Shown piece by piece: positions 45,241 to 52,849 of a stretch of 64,000 bases of DNA; the stretch's first letter is position 1; every line of letters begins with the position of its first letter. The translations under genes and the position numbers were made by a program. The notes beneath the pieces were generated by a model that saw only the letters and a program-made list of their open reading frames with translations, was not told the DNA's origin and did no database searches. This DNA comes from Terriglobia bacterium (GTDB lineage: Bacteria; Acidobacteriota; Terriglobia; Bryobacterales; Bryobacteraceae): assembly GCA_020073345.1 (NCBI GenBank), contig JAIQFI010000022.1, positions 32,195 to 96,194 of the forward strand, read 5' to 3'.

Positions 45241-45651
45241 CTACTTCTTTTTCTTCTTCTTGCTTTTCACGGTCTTCTTCTTGGCCGATGTTCCACCGCC
45301 TCCGCTGTCATCTATGATGATCTCCGGATCATCGGTGAGGCCTCCGATCTGCGCCGTATACGGAAAGTTCTCGATGGATCCCGCAGCTATTGGCTTGAGT
45401 TCAAACAAGGGCGTCGGACTGCCGTTGTTCGAGCGTATCGGGGAGCCAGGTGCGCCCTCGTCGTGCACGAACGGCGATTCGGTCTTAAACTCTATACTGA
45501 AGCGCGACGTCCCTTGAAACTTGACTTTGTCTTTAGTCAGACCACTTGCGTGGTTACCAGGCTTGTCGTTATTCGGGTCGCTAGGCTTGTGATGAATGTA
45601 GAATACCTTCGCGTCCACAACGAAGAGCCTGATGTGGTGTTCTTTCGCCAT
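45241..45651 (-). CDS. Small cytoplasmic protein with lysine-rich tail
   Basis: The 136-residue protein is not recognised. Its first ~115 residues are polar and beta-rich (IRLFVVDAKVFYIHHKP), with no signal peptide. After a flexible DDSGGGGTS linker the C-terminus is TVKSKKKKKK preceded by more lysines, a basic tail of about 14 residues. The ATG is 13 bases after the kinase stop, with an excellent AAGGAGG site, so it is cotranscribed with the kinase. It could be a DNA- or RNA-binding factor or a phosphorylation target of the kinase. It is convergent with the gene at 44650. Confidence 0.6.
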   Translation of the reverse strand: MAKEHHIRLFVVDAKVFYIHHKPSDPNNDKPGNHASGLTKDKVKFQGTSRFSIEFKTESPFVHDEGAPGSPIRSNNGSPTPLFELKPIAAGSIENFPYTAQIGGLTDDPEIIIDDSGGGGTSAKKKTVKSKKKKKK

Positions 45652-45663
45652 CTTAGTCCTCCT

Positions 45664-48288
45664 TCATTTCGGTTTGAGTGTGGGTGATGCGTTGCCGGGG
45701 GCGTCCTTAGACACCATCCGGATATAAGCCTGGTCCTGACGAAACTTCTTCAACTCCGGATCACTTTCAATTTGATCCAAGGCGAAGCCTCCTTTTAACA
45801 ATTCACGGAGAGCCGCGAGTGCCTCTGGCCGGCGTCCCAGCAGCTCAAAAACTATTATGGCTTTGGAAGAAACAGTCTTGTCAGCGGGCGCGAGTTCACG
45901 GGCTAGAGTGATATCGTGCAGGGCCTCTTCCTTCCGTGCCAGCTTGGCCCGGTAAACTGCCGCACTGCTCAATGCGCCGGCGTTGTTGGGATTAATGGCG
46001 AGTTGCTGCTCCGCGAGATCGATAGCACGCTGGTAGGTTTGTGGCGCCTTCGATTCGAATCCAGGAGCCCAACGATACGAATCCGCCAAATTGCCCACCG
46101 TTGCGTAATTTGGTCCAGGATTCTTGTCTACAGCCTGTTCGAACATGTGTACGGCTTCTCCATATTGTCCGCGTTCGAAATAGAGCGTGCCGAGGTTGGA
46201 ATAGCCTCTTGGATCGGTAGGCTTTACCTGAATGGCTTTCTTCAGGAGGGACTCCGCCAAATCATAACGACCCCAGGCAACATATAGTCCTCCCAGGTTG
46301 GAGTAGCCGTTCACATTGTCCGGCGTCAAAGCAATGACTTTAAGAAACGGCCGTTCCGCCTTTTCATATTGCCCCCGGCGATAATAAAACCCGCCTAGCC
46401 TGCTGTGATTCAGCCAGTCGTTGGGCCGCAGCCGTAGGGCTCGATTGTAAGTGTCTTCGGCGTCTTTGATCTGGTTCATTGCCTCGTAGGCACCGGCGAG
46501 CTCACGGTAGGCATCGGGATTGAGGGAATCCAGATCGAGTGCGCGTTGGAATTGCTCTACGGCCAATTTGTACCGGCCGCTAGATGCGTAGGTCATTCCC
46601 AAGTTGACATGCGCGAGCGCCAATCGGTCATTCAAGTCGATGGCGCTAGCATTGGCTTCCTGGGCTAATTCGAGCCATTCTGGGCTTTTGGTTCGGTCGA
46701 AGTTCCTCCAATAAGCCTCCCCCAAACCGGTATAGGCGAGCGCGTAGCGAGTGTCCCTCCGTAACGCCTCCTTGAACGCGGCAATGGCTAGCTCCACGTT
46801 TCCTTGCTTGTCATAGCGCCGCAGATAGCCGCGGCCCCGGAGGTAAGCTTCATAGGCGTCGGACACGGACGTTCCGCCCAGATTCAGGGCAGTCCGAGCC
46901 TGCGGCTGGAGGCTCAAGTCCAACAGTTCAGCCACTAAATCCAGCAGCCTATCTTCCATCTTGGAAAGTTCTTCGCGTGGGATATCGACCGAACGCGCTC
47001 CCAACTGTCGGAGGGTTCGGGCGTCTACCAGGTTCACCGTGAGTCGTACGGCGCTTCCCGTGCGCTGAATGCTCCCCGTGACGACGAGATTTACGCCAAA
47101 GGTAGCGGCGGCGTCCCGCACGCTTGAGCTGGACAGGCGACGAACCTCCGATGCCGGTACTACGAAAAGCGAATTCTGGAATCGTTCAAGCTGCGTGAGG
47201 CTGGTGGTAAGACTCTCCACCACGCCATCGCAAAATACTTGATCGGCCGGATCACCGCCAACGTTGGTAAATGGAAGGACGGCGAGATGCTTCTCCTGCT
47301 GAAACCGCGAAGGAGAAATCAGATTGATTAACGGACGCCGGACACCCGGTAACGCCACAGCCCCGGCCAGAGCTGCGGATACGAGGAGCGCGGCAACAAC
47401 GCGTCTGGTGAACAACCTCGGTTCCGGGTTCACGCCCGCTTCCTTGACCGCCGCGATGGCGCTCCGCATATCTTGCACACGAAGGTTCGCGTCCTTCTGG
47501 AGGCAGCCTTGCAGCAGTTCTCTGATTCTGCCGGGCGTAGCGGCGGGCAAGGAATCCCACGCGGGCTGCCGTTCCAGGATCGCGGCGAGCGTATCGGAGA
47601 CCGTCTCCCCGGGAAAGGCCTTTTTCCTGGTGAGTAATTCGAATAGGAGACAACCGAAAGACCAGATATCCGTACGTTTATCCACGCCTTTGCCGCGCGC
47701 CTGCTCGGGGCTCATATAAGAAGGCGTGCCAAGCACTCGGCCGTATTCCGTTCCGAATTCGGTGATCGTCTGTGCCTGGGAGAGATCCTGCGTGGTTCCT
47801 CCCCCGAATATGGCTTTGGCCAAGCCAAAATCAAGGACCTTCACGCGGCCTTCGGGCGTGACCTTCACATTGGCAGGCTTCACATCCCGGTGCGTGACCC
47901 CTTTCAGATGCGCCGCCTCCAGCCCTTCTGCAACTTGTCCGCATAGCGAGATAGCTTCTTCTATGGGAATGGGAGCGTCCTTTGCGATGCGCTGGGAGAG
48001 CGTCTCCCCTTCCACCAGTTCCATCACGAGAAACTGCATGCCAAAGAATTCTTCCAACCCATAAATCGCCGCAATATTGGGGTGGTTTAACGAGGCGAGT
48101 ACGCGTGCTTCGTGTCGAAAGCGCGCCAGACGCTCCGGATCGCCTGCGAACACCTCCGGCAGGGTCTTTATGGCTACATCCCGGAGGAGCTTGTGATCCC
48201 GTGCCCGGTAGACTTCACCCATCCCCCCCGCACCGATGGGCGCAAGGATCTCGTATGGTCCCAAGCGGGTCCTAGGAGAGACAGGCAT
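45664..48288 (-). CDS. Membrane Ser/Thr protein kinase with TolB-like and TPR extracytoplasmic part
   Basis: This 874-residue kinase has the glycine loop GAGGMGEVY, lysine in AIKTLPE, catalytic loop HRDVKPAN and DFG in KVLDFGLA, all within residues ~10-270. A transmembrane stretch (RRVVAALLVSAALAGAVALP) lies near residue 300. The TolB-like region (HLAVLPFTNVGGDPADQVF) covers ~335-480 and is followed by about nine TPR repeats. The architecture equals that of the kinase at 36-38 kb, but the two differ enough to be old paralogs. The small lysine-tailed gene is the second gene of this operon. No ribosome site is obvious before the ATG at 48288. Confidence 0.93.
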   Translation of the reverse strand: MPVSPRTRLGPYEILAPIGAGGMGEVYRARDHKLLRDVAIKTLPEVFAGDPERLARFRHEARVLASLNHPNIAAIYGLEEFFGMQFLVMELVEGETLSQRIAKDAPIPIEEAISLCGQVAEGLEAAHLKGVTHRDVKPANVKVTPEGRVKVLDFGLAKAIFGGGTTQDLSQAQTITEFGTEYGRVLGTPSYMSPEQARGKGVDKRTDIWSFGCLLFELLTRKKAFPGETVSDTLAAILERQPAWDSLPAATPGRIRELLQGCLQKDANLRVQDMRSAIAAVKEAGVNPEPRLFTRRVVAALLVSAALAGAVALPGVRRPLINLISPSRFQQEKHLAVLPFTNVGGDPADQVFCDGVVESLTTSLTQLERFQNSLFVVPASEVRRLSSSSVRDAAATFGVNLVVTGSIQRTGSAVRLTVNLVDARTLRQLGARSVDIPREELSKMEDRLLDLVAELLDLSLQPQARTALNLGGTSVSDAYEAYLRGRGYLRRYDKQGNVELAIAAFKEALRRDTRYALAYTGLGEAYWRNFDRTKSPEWLELAQEANASAIDLNDRLALAHVNLGMTYASSGRYKLAVEQFQRALDLDSLNPDAYRELAGAYEAMNQIKDAEDTYNRALRLRPNDWLNHSRLGGFYYRRGQYEKAERPFLKVIALTPDNVNGYSNLGGLYVAWGRYDLAESLLKKAIQVKPTDPRGYSNLGTLYFERGQYGEAVHMFEQAVDKNPGPNYATVGNLADSYRWAPGFESKAPQTYQRAIDLAEQQLAINPNNAGALSSAAVYRAKLARKEEALHDITLARELAPADKTVSSKAIIVFELLGRRPEALAALRELLKGGFALDQIESDPELKKFRQDQAYIRMVSKDAPGNASPTLKPK

Positions 48289-48772
48289 AGCACGTTAAAT
48301 GATTCTACCCCACTGGCCCTGTTGCGCAGGTAGCCAATAAATGTGTGACCAGAAGGCTTCCCTTTCGGCCCGCGATCCGAACTTTAACAGGCATCATCCG
48401 ACGAATGTAATGGATCGAGGTATAACGAAAACGTCTCCACCACCTTTTGGCACCGTAGTGAATCAGGCGGACTGCGCCATGTGCACGAGATCTATAGCGC
48501 ATAGCCCAGCGCCGGGGCCGGAGCCGATAAGTCACATTAACGGAACGTGCGGCTGTCACCACTGCAGGGGCTCGCCGGGCCGTGCCACCCTGCTTAACCG
48601 ACAGATGGGAGGTGCTTTCTCGTTCCCACTGCGATCCCTTCCTCCGATGGAATTTCGGGCACAACTTCTCCGAGAAGCGTTCCCGGCCAAAGCTGCGGTA
48701 AGATATAAGAAGCTCGCTCGCATTGTTACAACCTTTCCCCAAACGGGAGGGCAGTCTGAAGAGCCCGCTATC

Positions 48773-49276
48773 TCCTATGCCCGGCGTTTTCATCCGGTGC
48801 TCAAGCGCATCGACGATCAACGGCGTTTCATTCTCTATGAACAGGGCTGGGCTGCATGGCGTGCGCCGCGGGGGTACGTGGAAAACGTTGCCGCGGCTCT
48901 GGCGCTCTGTGTTGTGAACGAGAGGGCTTCAGGTCGCATTTACAACGTTGCCGAGTCGCCGGCGTACTCCGAACTCGAGTGGGCGCTTAAGATCGCGGTT
49001 GCCACCGGATGGACCGGCGAGTTTGTGGTTTTGCCGGACGAAGGGACGCCGAAGCACTTGAAGCCACCTGGCAACACCGCCCAGCACTGGGAGCTCGACT
49101 CGACGCGCATTCGGCGCGAGCTGGGATATCACGAAATCATTCCTCTCGATGAGGCCATCCGCCGCACCATTGAATGGGAGAGAGCCAATCCTCCAGGGGA
49201 AATCAACCCGCACCCATTCGATTACGCTGCCGAAGACGCAGCCATTGCGTCACAGTATCGCGCTGAGCCTCAGTAG
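48773..49276 (+). pseudogene. C-terminal fragment of an NAD-dependent epimerase/dehydratase gene
   Basis: From about 48773 the frame matches the C-terminal half of short-chain extended epimerases: RRFHPVLKRIDD, then WRAPRGYVENVAAALAL, GRIYNVAESP and a C-terminal ELGYHEIIPLDEAIRRTIEW. The nucleotide-binding Rossmann part and the YxxxK catalytic segment should come before this, but the preceding ~430 bases, though open in frame from 48341, are not recognisable as such. The gene is thus truncated or badly decayed at its 5' side. A near-identical 3' end lies inverted at the right edge of the window (63869-64000), where the intact gene may be. Confidence 0.78.
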
Positions 49277-49302
49277 CGCAATGGCGACCACTTTTGACGC
49301 CC
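49174..49302 (+). repeat. Inverted repeat arm 1: epimerase 3' end and downstream bases
   Basis: This ~129-bp segment is repeated in opposite orientation at 63869-64000. By eye only a few substitutions and one extra codon separate the copies. Similarity falls off sharply after the GACGCCC at 49302. The other end is cut by the window, so the full length is unknown. Confidence 0.9.
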
Positions 49303-49484
49303 TGATGTCCACCATTAACGGTTGCGGTTCAGCTAGTAGAACACTGCGAAGTTCATTTCTACGAGAACCGATTACACGGCCATGACAAGGCCGCTCGGTA
49401 CCAGAGCAGAATCAAGGGAGCGCAAAGCGACTGACGTCGAGGGACGGATACGAGGGATGGCGAGGACCGAAACGAGAGGTGATC

Positions 49485-49709
49485 ATGCAGAATCGTGCGG
49501 GCAGAAAGCGCTCCGTTGTCAAAGCCATCACATACCGCGGCATTATCGTTGGCCTCGATTTCCTGGTGATCTACATGCTAACGGGCAAGGTGATGACGGC
49601 GGCGGTCTTTATGATTGTTAGCAACATCTACACCACCGTCGCCTATTTCCTGCACGAGCGCGTGTGGGCTGGCATCAAGTGGGGCATGGAGCCTCAGAAA
49701 GAGAATTGA
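49485..49709 (+). CDS. DUF2061-type small membrane protein
   Basis: This 74-residue protein fits the DUF2061 family of predicted small membrane proteins: a basic N-terminus, KAITYRGIIVGLDFLVIYML as first helix, and a second helix that ends with the family's typical NIYTTVAYFLHERVW. The ATG at 49485 with GAGAGG six bases upstream is preferred over the GTG six bases before. Function unknown. It lies between the epimerase fragment and the PadR remnant. Confidence 0.82.
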   Translation: MQNRAGRKRSVVKAITYRGIIVGLDFLVIYMLTGKVMTAAVFMIVSNIYTTVAYFLHERVWAGIKWGMEPQKEN

Positions 49710-49733
49710 TATTGGGTCTAGAGGTGGAGGACC

Positions 49734-49889
49734 ATGGGGGATCCGACACCCCAGCGAGGTGGTCGGACCAAGCGAATGGTGCGCGTGACTGCGAAAGGTA
49801 TTCAGGCGGCCACCGCTTTTTACAACGCCGTCACGCGAGTGAGCCGCGGTGTTTCATGGGAGGCGCACCGAGTCGCGGTTCGGCCATGA
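49734..49889 (+). pseudogene. C-terminal remnant of a PadR-family regulator
   Basis: A 51-codon frame reads like the end of Acidobacteriota PadR-type regulators: GDPTPQRGGRTKRMVRVTAK is the winged-helix wing and last strand, followed by ATAFYNAVTRVSRGVSWE. The N-terminal helix-turn-helix part is absent and an in-frame stop lies just upstream. A GGTGGAGG sequence precedes the ATG and might allow expression of this stub. Its stop overlaps the next start as ATGA, the usual arrangement of PadR and its membrane-protein partner. Confidence 0.65.
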
Positions 49890-50442
49890 TCCGAATCTGC
49901 TGGTGGTTAGTGGACATCGTGTCCCGAATGTTGGAGCCCGACGAACGGGAAGCATCGCGCGGGGATCTCGCGGAGTCAGGGGAGCATGGCGGACAAGCGC
50001 TGCTTGGTCTGGTAGGTCTAGTGGTCCGGCGGCAGGCGGCTTTGTGGAAGGACTGGCGGCCCTGGCTGGCTCTGGTGGGACTGGTTATCCCGCTAGGTAT
50101 GCGCCACAGTATCACTTTCCCTGGTACAGTGCAGTATTCTCCCTGACCTTTTACAACGTGATGTTCCTGCTGATCGTGCAGGACTTCCTGGTCTTGCCTC
50201 CTTCCCTTTTAGGGGTGACACATGGGCTCCGACTGGCAAGGCTCCCTTCACTGCTTCAGGCAATCCTATGGGTGGTCGCAGTCATAACGGTGCTCGGGGC
50301 AATTCAGACCTGGCTTTGGTGGTGGCCGTTTGCGTCCAGTTGGCAAATGCGACTGCTACGACTTGTCGTTTACTGGCCCGTTGGGTACATAGCCGTATCG
50401 GCCATCTGGAAGCGCTCGCGTGGTAAGACTGCCTCTGTTTAA
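49886..50442 (+). pseudogene. Membrane protein gene of PadR-linked type, broken by a frameshift
   Basis: The start reads MIRICWWLVDIVSRMLEPDE and continues with LVVRRQAALWKDWRPWLALV, which I know as the N-terminus of a membrane protein found next to PadR genes in Acidobacteriota. In this frame the protein ends at 50146 after an abnormal tail. In the next frame, from about 50090-50140, a membrane protein continues with LTFYNVMFLLIVQDFLVLPP, then WVVAVITVLGAIQTWLWWWP, to a stop at 50442. One frameshift thus splits the gene. Confidence 0.68.
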
Positions 50443-50784
50443 TCCCAGAGTCCGGTCGTCGGTCCTTCCTTGCCTCCATTGTCGTTGGCAATCCGGAAGC
50501 CATCCTTAGCAGCCTGCACTTGCATGTAAAGTCGGAGGTATCTTTCGAGGCTGCTTCCCGGTACGCGCTAGTCTTTATGCCGCCTCGGTGCACTGCTTGC
50601 TGTCGTTGCGACCGATGAGGCGCAAAAAACCCGACGGCCAATTGGTCCGAACAAAAAAGCAAGTAGAATGGGGATGACCAATTTGGGATCCAACCTGCGA
50701 CAAAGGCGCCACCACGAAGGAACCTTATCGCTTCGATTAACGAACTTAGACCAGAGAATGCGGTAAGTCTCCAGGAGGTCGCCT
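50443..50784. other. Intergenic stretch before the TIGR03435 gene
   Basis: About 340 bases with no supported gene. It ends with an AGGAGG ribosome site for the next gene. No terminator or RNA gene was recognised. Confidence 0.5.
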
Positions 50785-51942
50785 ATGAAAAAGTGGATGC
50801 TGTGGGTTGTCGCTCTCGCAGCGTTGTCGGGAGGTGCGTCATTCTCCCAAGCGTTCGCTCAAAACATAACTGGCACCTGGCAGGGCTCGTTGCAGGCCGG
50901 CGGTAGAGAACTGCGAGTGGTTTTCAAGGTCTCGACGACGGATGCGGACAAACTGGCGGCTGTCATGTACAGCATAGACCAACAATCGCCGGCTATACCC
51001 GCGACCACCTTCACCCGAAACGGTTCGACCGTAAAGATGACGATTGCCGCGTTGAACGGAACCTACGAGGGAAAGCTGAATGCGGACGGAAACTCGATCA
51101 CAGGGACCTGGACCCAGGGAGGTCCGGCGCTGCCCCTGAACCTGACGCGTGCCACCCCCGAGACCGCGTGGACCATTCCGGAACCCCCACCTCCGCCGGT
51201 TCGGATGGCTGCGGACGCGAAACCAGGCTTTGAAGTGGCCACGATCAAGCCGAGCGATCCTGCGAGGCCGGGCAAATTATTTACCGTGAGAGGCCAGGAC
51301 GTTATCACGATCAACACGACCCTGAGCGATCTCATCACAATGGCCTATGACCTTCATCTCCGTCAGGTTACAGGCGGACCGGCGTGGCTCGAATCGGACA
51401 AGTACGATATAACTGGGAAACCCGAGGTGCCTGGCCAGCCCAACGTCGCGCAGATCAAGATAATGATTCAGAAGCTGCTGGCGGATCGCTTCCAACTCAA
51501 ATTCCATCGCGAAAAGAAAGAGCTCAGTGTGTACGCGATTACGGTTGGAAAAACCGGAGCAAAGCTTACCGCGAGCCAATCCGATCCGAACAGCCTTCCC
51601 GGACTGTTTTTCGGAAGAGCGGCCCCATCAGGGATGAGCTTTAATGTCAGGAACGCGACCATCGCGGAAGTCGCCGGGGTGTTGCAGGGCTCGGTCCTGG
51701 ATAAGCCGGTGGTAGATCAGACAGGACTTTCCGAAAAGTACGACTTCACTCTGAAATTCACGCCCGATCCGGGTCAGATGGCTGGTCTTGGAGGCCCACC
51801 GCCGCCCGCGACCGATAGCCTCGATGCGCCGCCGGATATCTTCGCCGCATTTCAGCAGCAACTGGGATTGAAGCTGGAATCGACCAAGGCTCCTGCCGAC
51901 GTCATGGTCATCGACAAAGTGGAAAAGCCTTCCGCAAATTAG
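50785..51942 (+). CDS. TIGR03435-family exported protein
   Basis: The 385-residue protein has a signal peptide (cleavage near AFAQN), a lipocalin-like beta domain at residues ~27-115 (NITGTWQGSLQAGGRELRVV) with a repeat-like end (SITGTWTQGG), and the TIGR03435 domain from ~148 to the end. The family's marks are all present: FEVATIKPSDPARPG, ITMAYDLHLRQVTGGPAWLE, LLADRFQLKFHREKKELSVY, DQTGLSEKYDFTLKFTPD and LGLKLESTKAPADVMVID. This family is found in dozens of copies in Solibacter-type genomes; its role is unknown. The AGGAGG site supports the ATG at 50785. Confidence 0.9.
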   Translation: MKKWMLWVVALAALSGGASFSQAFAQNITGTWQGSLQAGGRELRVVFKVSTTDADKLAAVMYSIDQQSPAIPATTFTRNGSTVKMTIAALNGTYEGKLNADGNSITGTWTQGGPALPLNLTRATPETAWTIPEPPPPPVRMAADAKPGFEVATIKPSDPARPGKLFTVRGQDVITINTTLSDLITMAYDLHLRQVTGGPAWLESDKYDITGKPEVPGQPNVAQIKIMIQKLLADRFQLKFHREKKELSVYAITVGKTGAKLTASQSDPNSLPGLFFGRAAPSGMSFNVRNATIAEVAGVLQGSVLDKPVVDQTGLSEKYDFTLKFTPDPGQMAGLGGPPPPATDSLDAPPDIFAAFQQQLGLKLESTKAPADVMVIDKVEKPSAN

Positions 51943-52021
51943 GACCGTCAGAGCGCTGTTCCGCACACCTCCGGTCGCCGCGCGAGGTTTCGCAGGTATA
52001 CTGCGTTACGGAGGTGGCGCG

Positions 52022-52846
52022 ATGCAGCTACGGCACGTGGCCCTGCAAAGCCTGGCTTTCGGGCTCTTGCTTTGTCCGCTGATTTGTCCTCTGAATGCAC
52101 AGTGGGTGAACTATCCCACGGCAGGGGTTCCTCGCACACGGGATGGAAAACCGGATCTCGCCGCGGCGTGCCCGCGCACGGCGGACGGCAGGCCGGATTT
52201 CTCGGGTCTGTGGGTGATGCAAACCAAGCGCGAAGGGAACCCCAATTTTCCGGGATGCGAGCCGGTTTCCGACGAGTTCGTCAACATCGCCGCAAGCTTG
52301 AAGGAAGGTTTGCCCTATCAGACTTGGGCGGCGGATCTGGTGAAGGTTCGGCGCACCGAACAGCGCGTGAACGATCCGATATCACACTGCACCCCGATGG
52401 GGCCGGTTCGTTTGCACACGTGGAACGGGCCGAGGAAAGTCGCGCAATCCCCGGGATTGCTCATCCTCATGAGCGAATACGGAACCAGCTACCGGCAGAT
52501 CTTTACCGACGGACGACCGTTGCCGGCCGATCCGAATCCATCGTGGAACGGCTACTCCAGTGGCAAGTGGGAAGGCGACACGCTGGTAGTGCAGACGAAC
52601 GGTTTCCGCGACGGCATGTGGCTGGACGCAACTGGCAACCCTATGACGGATGCGGCGAAGATCACGGAGCGGTTGCGGCGCCCAAGCTTCGGAACGCTGG
52701 AAATCGAGATCACGGTGGACGATCCCAAGGCTTACACCAAGCCATGGACCGTGAAGCTAAATCAGAGCATCAAGCTCAATACCGATCTGCTGGACTTCGT
52801 GTGCGTCGAAAACGAGAAAGATGCTTCGCATCTCTCAAGTAAGTAG
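52022..52846 (+). CDS. Secreted single-domain protein of the uncharacterised 'GHWEGDTLVVD' family
   Basis: The 274-residue protein is a short member of the same family as the products at 22 and 33 kb. It has a signal peptide (cleavage near LNAQW), PRTADGRPDFSGLWVM near residue 55, SSGKWEGDTLVVQTNGFRD near 180 (with SGKWEGD in place of GHWEGD) and AYTKPWTVKLNQ near 245. Homologs with the 'GLWVM-x-N-WMGYSxGxWEGDTLVV' pattern are common in environmental bacteria. The ATG at 52022 has a GGAGG site. It is convergent, with only three bases between, with the ankyrin-fusion gene. Confidence 0.78.
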   Translation: MQLRHVALQSLAFGLLLCPLICPLNAQWVNYPTAGVPRTRDGKPDLAAACPRTADGRPDFSGLWVMQTKREGNPNFPGCEPVSDEFVNIAASLKEGLPYQTWAADLVKVRRTEQRVNDPISHCTPMGPVRLHTWNGPRKVAQSPGLLILMSEYGTSYRQIFTDGRPLPADPNPSWNGYSSGKWEGDTLVVQTNGFRDGMWLDATGNPMTDAAKITERLRRPSFGTLEIEITVDDPKAYTKPWTVKLNQSIKLNTDLLDFVCVENEKDASHLSSK

Positions 52847-52849
52847 GCT

